From the NCBI RefSeq assembly GCF_033118175.1, contig NC_083691.1, forward strand, positions 61,470,001 through 61,534,000: 64,000 nucleotides of DNA. The letters are read 5' to 3'. The notes beneath the pieces are model-generated. The model had not been told where the DNA came from. It saw nothing but the letters and a program-made list of their open reading frames with translations, and ran no database searches. This DNA is from Dama dama (taxonomy: Eukaryota; Chordata; Mammalia; Artiodactyla; Cervidae). Shown here piece by piece: positions 11,294 to 22,133 of this stretch (positions are counted from its first letter, which is position 1; every line of letters starts with the position of its first letter). Both the position numbers and the translations under genes were made by a program.

Positions 11294-11412
11294 GGGCTAC
11301 CCAGGTGGCTCAGTGGTAAAGAATCTGCCTGCCTATGCAGAAGACAGGTGCTTGATCCCTGGGTGGTGAAGATTCCCTGGAGGAGGAAATGACAGCTCAC
11401 TCCAGTGCTGTA
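11294..11412 (+). mobile_element. 3'-truncated Bov-tA SINE
   Basis: Head-containing ruminant SINE piece from 'gggctacccaggtggctcag' to 'cactccagtgctgtagcc'. The 3' half is missing, and the old L1 resumes within about 15 bp. Confidence 0.8.
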
Positions 11413-11435
11413 GCCATTTTTTGAAAATAAAATCT

Positions 11436-11601
11436 TCCCCAGACTAATTCTTTTTTTCTTTCCTTTTCTTTTTCTTCACCTATGTCATGCACCTTGTGGG
11501 ATCTTATTTCCCCATCCAGGGATTGAACCCACACCCTCAGCAGTGAAAGTGTGGAGTCTTAACCACTGTACCATCAGGGAACTCCTCCCCAGACTAATTC
11601 T
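11436..11601 (-). mobile_element. CHR-type SINE with 16-bp target-site duplication
   Basis: A short cetartiodactyl tRNA-derived SINE in antisense: pyrimidine-rich reversed tail at 11452-11475, then 'gtgggatcttatttcccc', 'gggattgaacccacaccc' and the reversed head. A perfect duplication, tccccagactaattct, lies at 11436-11451 and 11586-11601. Confidence 0.9.
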
Positions 11602-11905
11602 AATACATGAGTTTATTTTCTGTTGGTTAATGCTTTTTGCAGCCATCCTAAAAGATGTATGCCTATCTCAAGGTTGCAGAGATATTCTGTTTTCTTCCAG
11701 AAGCTATATACTTATATTTTTTACATTTAGGCCTATGATCCATCTTTCTTGAATTAATTATTGTATAAAGATTGAGATAGTTATTGTTCACTTTATTTTT
11801 AACACAGGTATCAATCTGACTTAGTGCCATATGTTAGAAAGCCTTTTCTTTGTAATAAAAGTTTAAATCAATTGATCATATATACACACACATATATATG
11901 TATAT
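11602..11905 (-). repeat. Ancient L1 ORF2 (piece 2)
   Basis: Continuation of the same antisense L1M: 'gttttcttccagaagctata', a decayed 'gatccatctttcttgaatt' block and 'aaatcaattgatcata' follow ORF2 consensus order, read in reverse. Non-coding. Confidence 0.7.
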
Positions 11906-12217
11906 CTCTTAGCTCAGTTGGTAAAGAATTGTCCTGCAATGCAGGAGACCCCAGTTTGATTACTGGGTCGGGAAGATCCACTGGTGAAAGGATAGGCTAC
12001 CCATACCAGTATTCTTGGGCTTCCCTTGTGGCTCGGCTGGTAAAGAATCCACGTGCAATGCAGGAGACCTGGGTTCAATCCCTGGGTTTGGAAGATCCCC
12101 TGGAGAAGGGAAAGGCTGCCCACTCCAGTATTCTGGCCTGAAGAAGTCCATGGACTGTATAGTCCATGGAGTCACAAAGAGTCGGACACGACTGAATGAA
12201 TTCACTTTCACTTTCAG
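11906..12217 (+). mobile_element. Bov-A2 SINE, dimeric, sense
   Basis: Two tandem Bov-A monomers. The first is from about 11908 ('agctcagttggtaaagaatt') and the second from 12008 ('gggcttcccttgtggctcgg'), ending with the diagnostic 'ttcactttcactttca' tail. Slightly decayed at the head. Inserted in the antisense L1. Confidence 0.92.
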
Positions 12218-13254
12218 TGGATTCTCTACCATATTCTATTGATCTCTTTGCCTATTTTTGCATTAATATCAAATTAAGACTTTATGATAAAGCTTGAAAT
12301 AATATAGTATAAATCCTCCAAATTTGTTATTCTTTTTCAAATATTTTGGATTTTCTATAGCCATATAACTTTTAGATATAACTTGTGAATTTTTCAAAAA
12401 AGTTGACCAAAATTTTTATTGGGATGGTGTTGAATCTATAGCTCCATTTAGACAGAGCGGATGTTTAACAATATTTTCTCTCTCAATTTATGGGCATGGT
12501 ATCTCTCCATTTATTAATCTCTCTAACTTCTTTCTGCAAAAATTTTGTGCCTTGCATATTTTTAAATAGTTTTGTTTATCAATATTTTGACATTATGTGC
12601 TTTTGATATGTATTTTTGATATATAATGCTTTTACTATTATAAATGGAATTTAATAATGATTTTCCAATTTTTCATTAATACTATATAGGAATTAAATTG
12701 CTCTTTGTACATTGGCCTTATATCCTATGACCTTCCTAAATTCATGTATTAGTTCCACCAACTTTGTGGTTCCATAGGATTTTCTACCTATGCAATCATA
12801 TTATATACAAATAACAATGGTTTTACAATATTCTTGTGTTGCATTTTTTTCTTGCCTTATTGCACTGGCTAGGACTTCTAGTATAATACTGAATATAAGT
12901 GGTAAGAATGGATATAAACATGACATAACAGTAGGTTTCTTGAGATTCCCTTTATTAGATCAATGAAGTTCCCTTCTCTTCCTATATTCCTATATGTATT
13001 TATACAGCTAAACTTGTTATGCTAATATTTGCTTAAGGATTTTTGTATTTTATGTTCATGAAGGATGTTTGTGTTTTTTTGGTACTATCTTTGTAAGATA
13101 TTGATATTAGAGTTTTATGAGCCTCATGTGACAAGATGGGGTGTGTCTCCTCCTCTAATTTCTGAAAGCACTTGTGTAAGATTGGCACTAATTCTTCCTT
13201 AAATGTTTACATAATTAATTGGTGAAGTCATCTGAGTCTGGGGGTTTCTTTGTT
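12218..13254 (-). repeat. Ancient L1 ORF2, RT region (piece 3)
   Basis: Antisense of the L1 reverse-transcriptase region. Plus-strand landmarks in consensus order are 'tattgatctctttgcc', 'gaccttcctaaattcatg', 'cactggctaggacttcta', 'atcaatgaagttcccttctc' and 'ggtgaagtcatctgagtctg'. Many indels and stops; a pseudogene relic. Confidence 0.85.
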
Positions 13255-13471
13255 AGTAGGTATGTTGTTGTTGTTGTTTAGTTGCTAAGTTGTGATGGAT
13301 TCTTTTGCAACCCCATGGACTCTATACCACCATGCCCTTCTGTCCATGTGGTTTCTCAGGCAAGAATAGGGAGTGGGTTTCCACTTTCTTCTCAGGGATC
13401 AAACCCACACCTCATGCATTGGCAGGTAGAATCTTTACCACTGAGCCATTAAGGAAGCCAGTAGGTATGTT
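13255..13471 (-). mobile_element. Bov-tA SINE, antisense, 12-bp target-site duplication
   Basis: A reverse-oriented Bov-tA with a (TTG)n tail start, 'gcaaccccatggactctata', 'gggatcaaacccacacctca' and the reversed head 'ccattaaggaagcc'. A perfect target-site duplication, agtaggtatgtt, lies at 13255-13266 and 13460-13471. Confidence 0.92.
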
Positions 13472-14056
13472 ATTATGACTTTAATTTTTTAAAAATAAAT
13501 ACAGGATCATTTAGATTTTCTATTTCTTCTTATTTCAGTTCTGGTAAGTTTTATTTTTCAAATAAATTTTCCATTTTTATGTAAGTTATTGTTATTTAAT
13601 TTGCCATCCATTTGTTCATAGCATCCTCTTATTATTTTTTAAATATTTAAATGATGTCTCCTCTTTTACTCTTTGGTATTTTGTGTTTTTTTTCTTGGCC
13701 AGTTTTGTTAAGAATTTATGAGCTTCATTAATTTCTCAAATATCCAACTTCTAATTTTTAAAATTTGTTTGCCCATTTTCTATTTATTTATGCTATTATT
13801 TGCTGTCTTCTACTTGACTTGGTTTTAATTTGCTCTTTTCCTTGCTTCTTAAGGTAGAAATTTAAGTCTTTGATTTACTCCTTTTTTTTCTACTATAAGC
13901 ATTTAAATTTCTAAAGTTTCCTCTACGCTCAGCTTTATCTGCATCCCACAAATTTTGTTATGTTGTGTTTTCTTCAGTATTTAGTTAGAGATATTTTCTA
14001 ACTTTTCTTATGATTTCTTTTTTGAGTTATAGGTTATTTAGAACTGGTAATTTTGT
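13472..14056 (-). repeat. Ancient L1 ORF2 (piece 4)
   Basis: Antisense L1M continues through 'tctatttcttcttatttcag', 'ctttatctgcatcccacaaa' and 'gatttcttttttgagttata'. It stops at 'aggttatttagaac', where a full-length sense L1 begins. The same ORF resumes after that L1, near 21740. Confidence 0.85.
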
Positions 14057-14706
14057 CCAAGATAGCAGGATGGGAAGAACCTGAGATCACTTCCTCCCAC
14101 AGCATACTGAATTTCACATATATATAGAGCAATTTCTCTTGAAGAAGAACTGGGGGCTGATTGATATTATCTTCTGCACAAGAAACAATTAAGGGACCAT
14201 ATAAGAGAGGTGGAGACATGGTGTTGGCAACCCACAGAGAGAGGGCTATCACTGAGGAGAGTCTGCATGTGGACTCATCCTCTCTGGAGCACAGAGGAGA
14301 AACAGTGGTTTTAAAAGGCATCTATACTGCATGAAGAAAACCCATTTACTAACTGTAGAGCATCTGCCAAATGAATGGGGGAACTGCTGGAACTCTTTAC
14401 AGGTACTGGAGAGCAGCATTTTTTGTTTTTTTTTCATTTCCCCTCCACATTGATTGCATACGTAGGAATACAGTCAGACTGTCAAAGTTACCTCAGCATG
14501 CCCCTGGCCTACACTAACTCTAGCTCTTCTACCAGAGCAACACTAGAGGGGTGTACACTAGGATCCTCTGGCCCATTCCTGCTCCATCTCCAGCTGTCCA
14601 GCCAGGGCAACCCTATTGCAATGAACCCTGAGGACCCCATGGCCCCTATCTGCTCCAGCTCTAGTTGGCCTGCCAAATCCACTTGGCACATGTAGTCACA
14701 AAGTTA

Positions 14707-15545
14707 AACAAAATGAGAAGACAGAGAAATATGTTCCAAGCAAATAACAAAATAAAACCCCAGATATAAACCCAATGAAACTAAGATAAATAGTTTACCT
14801 TAATAAAGAGGTCAAAGTAATAATCATAAAGATGCTCACTGAATTTGGTTGAAGTTAGGAAATATAAGAAAGAACCAATCAGAGCTGAAGAATGCAGTAA
14901 CTAAAATGAAAAATACACTAGAGGGAATCAACAGCAGATTAGATGATAGAGAAGAATGGATCAGTGATATGGAAGGCAGAATAGTGGAGATCACCCAATC
15001 AGAAAAGCAAAAAGAAGAAAGAATTAAAAAAAAAAAAAAGGACAGTTTAAGGGACCTCTGGGGTATCATCAAGTATGCCAGCATTTGCATTATAGAAGTC
15101 TTACAGGGAAAAAAGAAAGAGGGGGTAGAAAACTTATTTGAAGAAATAATGACTAAAAACTTACCTAACTTGGAGAAAGAAATAGTATTTAGGTCCAAGA
15201 AGCACAGAGCGTTCCCAACAAAATGAACCCAAAGAGATCCACACCAAGAAAATCATAAAATGCTAAAAGTTGAAGATAATGAGAGAATTTTAAAGGCAAT
15301 ATAAAAAAAATAGTCACATACAAGGAAACTCCCATAATACTACTAGCTGATTTTTCAACAAAACTTTTGCATGTTAAAAGGAAGTGGCAGGATATATTTG
15401 AATTGCTGAAAGGAAAAAAGCTTACCACCAAGAATACTCTATCTGGCAAGTTATGATTCAAACTGAGGAGGATATAAACATTTTCCCAGGCAAATAAAAG
15501 TTGAATTCATTACCACTTAACTGGCATTATAAGAAATGTTAAAAG
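14707..15545 (+). pseudogene. L1 ORF1 relic
   Basis: Remains of the RNA-binding ORF1 protein, which in live L1s trimerises through a coiled coil and coats L1 RNA. A clean 125-codon stretch (14849-15226) contains the charged coiled-coil part, with KNQSELKNAVTKMKNTLEG and INSRLDDREEWISDMEGR, followed by a decayed RNA-binding region (RDLWGIIKYAS, then NLFEEIMTKNLPNL). Beyond 15226 the frame is lost, although consensus-like nucleotide text continues to about 15545. There is no start or stop context suggesting present expression. Confidence 0.8.
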
Positions 15546-15588
15546 GTCTTCTTTAAGCAGAAAAGACTACAACTAAAAATAAGAAAAA

Positions 15589-15632
<44 letters not shown>

Positions 15633-15634
15633 AA
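15589..15634. repeat. (GAAA)n microsatellite
   Basis: Eleven or so GAAA units in the inter-ORF part of the sense L1, probably expanded from an A-rich stretch. Confidence 0.9.
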
Positions 15635-16054
15635 AATATCTCACTGGTAAAGGCAAATAAACAGAATAGTGAATCAAACCTTTTAAAAGTTAGTATAAAG
15701 AACAAAAGAAAAAACTAGTAAAATCAGCTATAATTATAATAAATAGTTAAGAAATCTATGAAATAAAAAGAAGTAAAATGTGATATCAAAAACTTGAAGT
15801 GTGTGTGTATGTGTAGTAAAAATGTAGTGGTTTTAGAGTGCATTCAAAATTAAACATAACTATATCTATATCATACATGTCATATATATGAAACTCATGG
15901 TAAACACAAACCTAGAGTACATACACTAAAAGTGAAGAGAAAGAAACCCACACCTAACACAAAAGAAAATTATCAAACCACAAGGGAAGAGACCAAGAAA
16001 AGAAGAAAGGATCAGATAAGAACTACAGAACATCAGAAAGCAAATTTTTTAAAT

Positions 16055-16305
16055 GGCATTAAGTACATACCTATCAATAATCACTTTAAATGTAAACAAA
16101 CTAAATACTGCACTCAAAAGACATATGGTGGTTGAATGGATTAAAAAAAAAAAAAGACCCATATATATGCTGCATGCAGGAGACTCACTTCAGATGTAAA
16201 GACACACATAGACTGAAGGATGGAAAAAGCTATCCCATGCAAATAGAAACAAAAAGAAAGCTGGGATGAAACTTTCTTATTATTCTAGTACTTGTATTAG
16301 AGTAA
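16055..16305 (+). pseudogene. L1 ORF2 relic, start of endonuclease domain
   Basis: Text coding for the N-terminal APE-type endonuclease of L1 ORF2: 'ctatcaataatcactttaaa', 'agacccatatatatgctgca' and 'gagactcacttcagatgtaa' (the region of the conserved ETHF motif). In-frame stops and indels are present. It is interrupted by a younger L1 at 16306 and resumes at 17344. Confidence 0.8.
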
Positions 16306-17343
16306 ACAGATTTTATTTATTAATTTATTTTTCCATTTATTTTTATTAGTTGGAAGCTGATTACTTCAAAATATTGTAGTGGTTTTTGCCATACATTGAC
16401 ATAAATCAGCCATGGATTTACATGTGTTCCCCATCCCGATCCCCCCTCCTGCCTCCCTCTCCATCCCATCCCTCTGGGTCTTCCCAGTGCACCAGCCGTG
16501 AGCACTTGTCTCATGCATCCAACCTGGGCTGTTGATCTGTTTCACCCTTGATAGTATACTTGTTTCAATGCAGTTCTCTCTGAACATCCCACCCTCGCCT
16601 TCTCCCACAGAGTGCAAAAGTCTGTTCTGTACACCTGTGTCTCTTTTTCTGTTTTGCATATAGGGTTATCATTACCATCTTTTTAAATTCCATATATATG
16701 CATTAGTATACTGTATTGGTCTTTATCTTTCTGGCTTACTTCACTCTGTATAATGGGCTCCAGTTTCATCCATCTCATTAGGACTGATTCAAATGAATTC
16801 TTTTTAAAGGCTGAGTAATATTCCATTGTGTATATGTACCACAGCTTCCTTATCCATTCGTCTGCTGATGGGCATCTAGGTTGCTTCCATGTCCTGGCTA
16901 TTATAAGCAGTGCTGCGATGAACACTGGGGTGCACGTGTCTCTTTCAGATCTGGTTTCCTCGGTGTGTATGCCCAGGAGTGGGATTTCTGGGTCATATGG
17001 CAGTTCTATTTCCAGTTTTCTAAGGAATCTCCACACTGTTCTCCATAGTGGCTGTACTAGTTTGCATTCCCACCAACAGTGTAAGAGGGTTCCCTTTTCT
17101 CCACACCCTCTCCAGCATTTATTGCTTGTAGACTTTTGGATAGCAGCCATTCTGACCGGTGTGTAATGGTACCTCACTGAGGTTTTGATTTGCATTTCTC
17201 TGATAATGAGTGATGTTGAGTATCTTTTCATGTGTTTGTTAGCCAACTGTATGTCTTCTTTGGAGAAATGTCTGTTTAGATCTTTGACCCATTTTTTGAT
17301 TGGGTCATTCATTTTTCTGGAATTGAGGCATAGACAGATTTTA
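16306..17343 (-). mobile_element. Young ruminant L1 3' fragment, 10-bp target-site duplication
   Basis: A 5'-truncated antisense L1 of about 1.02 kb. The plus strand begins with the reversed A-rich tail, passes through a typical bovid-type L1 3' UTR ('ttggaagctgattacttc', 'ccagccgtgagcacttgtct') and ends in ORF2. A perfect target-site duplication, acagatttta, lies at 16306-16315 and 17334-17343. It interrupts the endonuclease region of the host L1 exactly. Confidence 0.93.
16683..17333 (-). pseudogene. L1 ORF2 C-terminal segment, open
   Basis: About 217 codons with no internal stop encode the C-terminal part of L1 ORF2p. Recognisable stretches are WVKDLNRHFSKEDIQLANKH, the zinc-knuckle-like part CWRGCGEKGTLLHCWWECKL (Cys and His in CCHC-like spacing) and DEWIRKLWYIYTMEYYSAFK, ending at the usual YGI-stop position. 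The frame happens to stay open into host DNA at the right edge. No promoter or ORF start is present, so it is not a gene. The intact frame marks this as one of the younger L1 copies here. Confidence 0.9.
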
Positions 17344-18060
17344 AAACAAAGACTGTACCAAGAGAAAAGAAAGGGCATTATGTAATGATAAAGAGGTCAA
17401 TGCAAGAAGCAGATATAACATTTGTAAATATTTATGCACCCAACATAGAAGCATCTAAATATATAAAGCGAGTATTAACAGACATGAAGGGAGAAGTTGA
17501 CAGAAATACAATAGTAGTAGGCAACTTTAACACCCCACTCACATAAATGGGCCTCCCCAGTGGCTCAGCAGTAAAGAATCTGCCTGCAATGTAGGAGACA
17601 CAGGAGATGCATGTTTGATCCCTGGGTCAGGAAGTTCCCCTGGAGGAGGAAATGGCAGCCCACTCCAGTATTCTTGTGTGGAAAATCCCATGGACAGAGG
17701 AACCTGGTGGGCTAAATTTCATAGATCACAAAGAGTTGGTTATGACTGAGTATGTACACAAATGGATAGATTATCTAGCCAGAAAATCAATAAGGAAACA
17801 TTGGCTTTAAATGACACATTAGATTAGATGAACTTAATAGATATATATAGAACATTCTATCTAAAAACTGCAGAATAAACATTCTTTTCAAGTGCACATA
17901 TAACGTTCTCCAGATCACATGTTAGGCCACAAAATAAGTCTAAATGAATTTAAGAAAATTAAAACCATATCAAGCATCTTTTCTGACCACAAGAGTATGA
18001 AACTGGAAATCAGTTACAAGAAGAACTCTGTAAAGACACAAACATGCGATGACTAAACAA
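17344..18060 (+). pseudogene. L1 ORF2 relic, endonuclease remainder
   Basis: Host L1 resumes at the target duplication ('acaaagactgtaccaagag') and runs through 'atatttatgcacccaacata' (the NIYAPN motif region) and 'ggcaactttaacacccc' (the GDFNTP catalytic block; the Asp codon position now reads as asparagine in 'GNFNTP'). Bov-tA at 17541-17770 splits it again. Numerous other changes; dead. Confidence 0.8.
17541..17770 (+). mobile_element. Bov-tA SINE, sense, 10-bp target-site duplication
   Basis: A complete ruminant SINE from 'ggcctccccagtggctcag' to 'atgactgagtatgtacaca', flanked by acataaatgg (17541-17550) and acacaaatgg (about 17757-17766, one mismatch). Inserted in the L1 endonuclease region. 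Confidence 0.9.
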
Positions 18061-20861
18061 CATGTTACAAAACAACCAATGGGTCAATGAAGAAATCAAA
18101 GAAGAAAAAAAAATTCCTTAAAACAAAAGAAAATGGAAACACAACTTTTAAAAATCTGTGAGATGCAGCAAAACACAGTTCTAAGAATAAAGTTCATAGT
18201 GATATAGGCCGACCTAAAGAAACAATCTCAAGTAAACAACTTAACTTTACACCTAAAAGTTGGAAAGGAAGGAAAATTGATTAGGAAAGTTGATTAGGGA
18301 AGGAAGAACAAATGGAGAACCAAAGTTAGTAGAAGGAAAAAAGTAATAAAGATCAGAGTAGAAATAAATGAAATAGACTAAAAAAAAAAAAAATAGAAAA
18401 GATCAATGAAGCTTAGAGCTAGTTTTATGAAAAGATGAACAAACTTAATAACCCTTTAGTCAGACTCATCAAGAAAAAAAAAGGGCCCAAATAAATTAGA
18501 AATAAGAAAGGAGAAGTTATAGTTGACATCACAGAAACACAAAGAATCATTAGAGATTATTATGAACAAGTATATGCCTACAAATTGGAGAAACTAGAAG
18601 AAATGGGTAAGTTCCTAGAAGCATGTAATCTTCTAAGACTGAGTCAAGAAGAAATAGAAAATACAAACAGACCAATCCTAGTAATGAAATTGAATCAGTA
18701 ATCAAAACTTCACAACAAGAAAAAGTTCAGGACCAGATGATTTCATGGGTGACTTCTACCAAACATACAAAGAAGAGTTAATGTCTAGCCTTCTCAAAAT
18801 TTTCCAAAAAATTAGAGGAGGAAGTGCTTCTAAACTCATTCTACAAGGCCAGTATTATCCTGTTACCAAAATTAGTCAAAAACTGAAAAAAAAATTACAG
18901 ACCAATAGCCCTGAGGAACATAGACGCAAAAATCCTCAACAAAATATTGGCAACCCTAATTCAACAATATGTTAAAAGGATCATATATCAAGATTTATTG
19001 TAGAAATGCAAGGATGGTTCTGTATCTGTCAATCAATCAATGTGATATACCACATTAACAAAATGAATAAAAATCATATGATTGTCTCAATAGATGCAGA
19101 AAAAGCTTTTGACAGAATTCAACATCTATTTATGATAAAAAATTTTTCAACAAAATGGGTACTGAAGAAACATAACTCAACATAAATGTAAAGGCCATAT
19201 ATGACCAACCTATAGTTAACATCAGTCAATGTTGAAAATCAGAAAACTTTCCTCTAAGATCAGGAACAAGACAAGGATGTCCACTCTTACAGATTTTGCT
19301 TAACATAATATTGATAAGTCCTAGTCACAGGAATCAGACAAGGCGAAAAAGAGGCATCCAAGTTGGAAGAGAAGAACTAAAACTCTCCTTATTTGCAGGT
19401 GATATGATACCATTAATACATACAGAAAACCTAGAGAAGCCACCAAAAAACTATTAGAACAAACAGAGAAATTCAGTAAAGCTGCAGTATATAAAATTAA
19501 TATACAGAAATCTGTTGCACTTCTATACACTAAACTATCAGAAAGAGAAATTAAGAAAACAATTCTACTTACAATTGTATCACAAAGAATTTACAAACTG
19601 GGAATAAATCTAACTAAGGAGGTGAAAGACTTGTACTCTGAAAACTATAAGACATTGATGAAAGAAATTGAAGACAACACAAATAAGTGAAAAGATACAC
19701 CATGCTTTTGGGTTAGAAGAATTAATAGTTAAAATATCCACACTATCCAAAGCAATTTACAGATTGCATTATAGATTCATTGAATCTACAGTGCAATCTG
19801 TATAAAAATACCCATAGCATTTTTCTCAGATCTAGAACAAATAATCCTAAAAATTATATAAAATGACAAAACTCCCCAAATAGTCAAAGCAATTTTGAGA
19901 AAGAAGATAAAGCTGGAGACATCCTGCTCCCTGATTTCAATCCATACTATAAAGCTATAGTAATCAAAAAAGTATGGTGCTGGCACAAAAACAGACACAT
20001 AGATCCATGGAATAGAATGGAGAACCTGGAAGTAAACCCAAATTTATGTGGTCAATTGGTTTACAACAAAGGAGGCAAGAATACATAAAGGGGAAAAGAT
20101 AGTTTTCAGTAAATGTAGCTTTAGGACAGCTACACGCAGCATAATATCAGCCCACTGTCTCACTACATGTACAGAAATAAACTCAAAGTGGTTTGAAGAC
20201 TTAAATGTAAGACCTGAAGCCATTAAACTCCTAGAGAAAAACAGGCAGTAAGCTCTTCAATACTGGTCTTAGCAATATTTTTATTTTTGGATCTGTCTCC
20301 TAAGGCCAGGGTAACAAGACCAAAAATTAAACAAATGAGACTACATCAAAGTAAAAAAAACTTTTGCACAGAGGAGGAAATGAAAAGATAACCTACTGAA
20401 TGGGAGATGTTTGCAAATGATATATCAAACAAAGGGCTAATATCCAAAATAGATAAAGAATCCATACAATTCAATATAGAAAATCTGATTAAAAAAGTGA
20501 TCAGAGGACCTGAGTAGACATTTTTTCCAAAGAAGACATGCAGATAGCCAACAGGCACGGTTAATTCATGCTCAATATCCCTGGTCATCAGAAAAATGCA
20601 AATCAAAACCACAATGAAATATCACCTTACACCTGTCAGAATCACTATGATTGAAAACACGAGAAATTAACTATCGTTGGCATGGATGCAAAGAAAAAGG
20701 AATCCTCATGCACTGTGAATGGGAGTACCAGTTGGTACAAACACTATGGAAAACAGTATGGATCTTCCTCAAGGAATTAAAGCAGAACTCATGTACAATC
20801 CAGCAATTCCACTTCTGAATATTTATCCAGATGAAATGAAAATAATAAGTTGAAAAGATTT
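18061..20861 (+). pseudogene. L1 ORF2 relic, reverse transcriptase to C-terminus
   Basis: Old L1 ORF2 text without large gaps: finger region ('ccaggaccagatgatttc' order, about 18729), 'ggatcatatatcaagattt', 'tcaatagatgcagaaaaagc' (19087 on, the SIDAEKAFD block) and 'aggaacaagacaaggatgtc' (RQGCPLS region). The FADD catalytic box at 19392-19403 now reads Phe-Ala-Gly-Asp, so one catalytic Asp is lost. Multiple stops and frameshifts. The C-terminal domain runs to the Bov-A2 insertion near 20862 and resumes after it. Confidence 0.85.
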
Positions 20862-21193
20862 ATGCATCCTAATAAAGAATCCAGCTGCAATCCAGCAGAC
20901 CCTGGTTCAATTCCTGGGTCGGGAAGATCTCCTGGAGAAGAGATAGGATATCCACTCTAGTATTCATGGGCTTCCCTGGTGGCTCAGATGACAAAGAATC
21001 TGCCTGCAATGCGGGGGACCTGGGTTTGATCCCTGGATTGGGAGGATTCCCTGGAAGAGGGCATGGCAACCCACTCCAGTATTCTTGCCTGGAGAAGCCC
21101 CATAGGCAAAGGAGCCTGGCAGGCTACAGTCCATGGGGTTGCAAAGAGTCAGACATGACTGAGTGACTAAACACATACACACATGCACCCCAA
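20862..21193 (+). mobile_element. Bov-A2-type SINE dimer, sense, 11-bp target-site duplication
   Basis: A headless first Bov-A unit (from about 20873) followed by a second, complete unit from 20968 ('gggcttccctggtggctcag'), ending near 'gactgagtgactaaacacat'. Candidate target-site duplication atgcatcctaa (20862-20872) and atgcaccccaa (21183-21193), with two mismatches. Confidence 0.88.
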
Positions 21194-21738
21194 CATGCAT
21201 CACAGCTTTATTTTCAATGGCCAAGATATGGAAATGACCCAAATATCCACTAAGAGATGAATGGATAAAAAAGATGCAATATGTAAAGACATACATATAC
21301 ACAATTGACTATTACTCATCCATAAAAAAAATGAAATCTTACCATTTATGATAACATGGATGGAGCTAGTGGATGTTCCATGAAATAAGACAGAGACAGA
21401 TAAATATTGTATGATTTCACCTACTTGTGAAATCTAAAAAAATAAATGAACAAACATAGCGAGACTAAAACAACTCGTAGATAAAGAGAAAAAACTGGTG
21501 GTTGCCAGAGGGGAGAAAGTGGGGAATAAGTCAAATAGATAAAGGACATCAGGAGGTAAAAACTCCCCATTATAAAATAGATTTTGGGGTTGTAATGTAT
21601 AGGGAGTAATGTAATAACTTTGTATAGTAACAAACTAATTGGACTTATTGTGGTGATCATTTTGTGATGTATAGAAATATCAAATCACTATATTGTACAC
21701 CTGAAACTAATATAACATTGGAAGTCTTCAATAAAAAG
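21194..21738 (+). repeat. L1 ORF2 end and 3' UTR
   Basis: After the SINE the L1 continues with 'atcacagctttattttcaat', 'tccactaagagatgaatgga' and 'tattactcatccataaaa', then a 3' UTR ending 'tacacctgaaactaatataa' and 'ttcaataaaaagt'. This 3' UTR style is L1MA-like. No clear exact target-site duplication could be fixed for the whole L1. Confidence 0.8.
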
Positions 21739-21747
21739 TGGGTATTT

Positions 21748-22133
21748 AAATTTTGAATGATTTTGAACTGTGGTGTTGGAGAAGACTCTTGAGAGTCCCT
21801 TGGACTGCAAGGAGATCCAACCAGTCCATCCTAAAGGAGATCAGTCCTGGGTGTTCATTGGAAGGACTGATGCTGAAGCTGAAACTCCCAATACTTTGGC
21901 CACCTCACGCAAAGAGCTGACTCATTGGAAAAGACCCTGATGCTGGGAGGGATTGGGGGCAGGAGGAGAAGGGGATGACAGAAGATGAGATGGCTGGATG
22001 GTATCACCGACTCGATGGGCATGAGTTTGAGTAAACTCCGGGAGTTGGTGATGGATAGGGAGACCTGGCATGCTGCGATTCATGGGGTCGCAAAGAGTCG
22101 GACACGACTGAGTGACTGAACTGAAATTTTGAA
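21748..22133 (+). mobile_element. BovB LINE 3' fragment, 10-bp target-site duplication
   Basis: A 366-bp 5'-truncated BovB (21758-22123) with the usual 'aagactcttgagagtccctt', 'cctgatgctgggagggattg' and 'ggtcgcaaagagtcggacac' blocks and the ctgaactgaa 3' end. The target-site duplication aaattttgaa at 21748-21757 and 22124-22133 is exact. It lies just past the 3' end of the sense L1, in the resumed antisense L1. Confidence 0.95.

Larger units (their letters stand above)
14057..21738 (+). mobile_element. Full-length old L1, sense, with three nested insertions
   Basis: Begins with an L1 5' terminus ('aagatagcaggatgggaaga' and 'cacttcctcccacag') and ends with a 3' UTR and 'ttcaataaaaagt'. Removing the nested L1 (16316-17343), Bov-tA (about 17551-17760) and Bov-A2 (20873-21193) leaves about 6.1 kb, the usual full length. 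ORF1 and ORF2 are both present but broken by stops and frameshifts. The text resembles the L1MA-type L1s active in early placentals. It lies in, and opposite to, the older L1 that spans 9190-25600. Confidence 0.85.

Noticed and set aside
13261..13280. Short (TTG)n runs as independent microsatellites
   Set aside because: They are the reversed tails of Bov-tA insertions (also at 60835) and are covered by those features.
16828..17166. 112-codon plus-strand frame
   Set aside because: Antisense shadow of the young L1 ORF2 C-terminal region.
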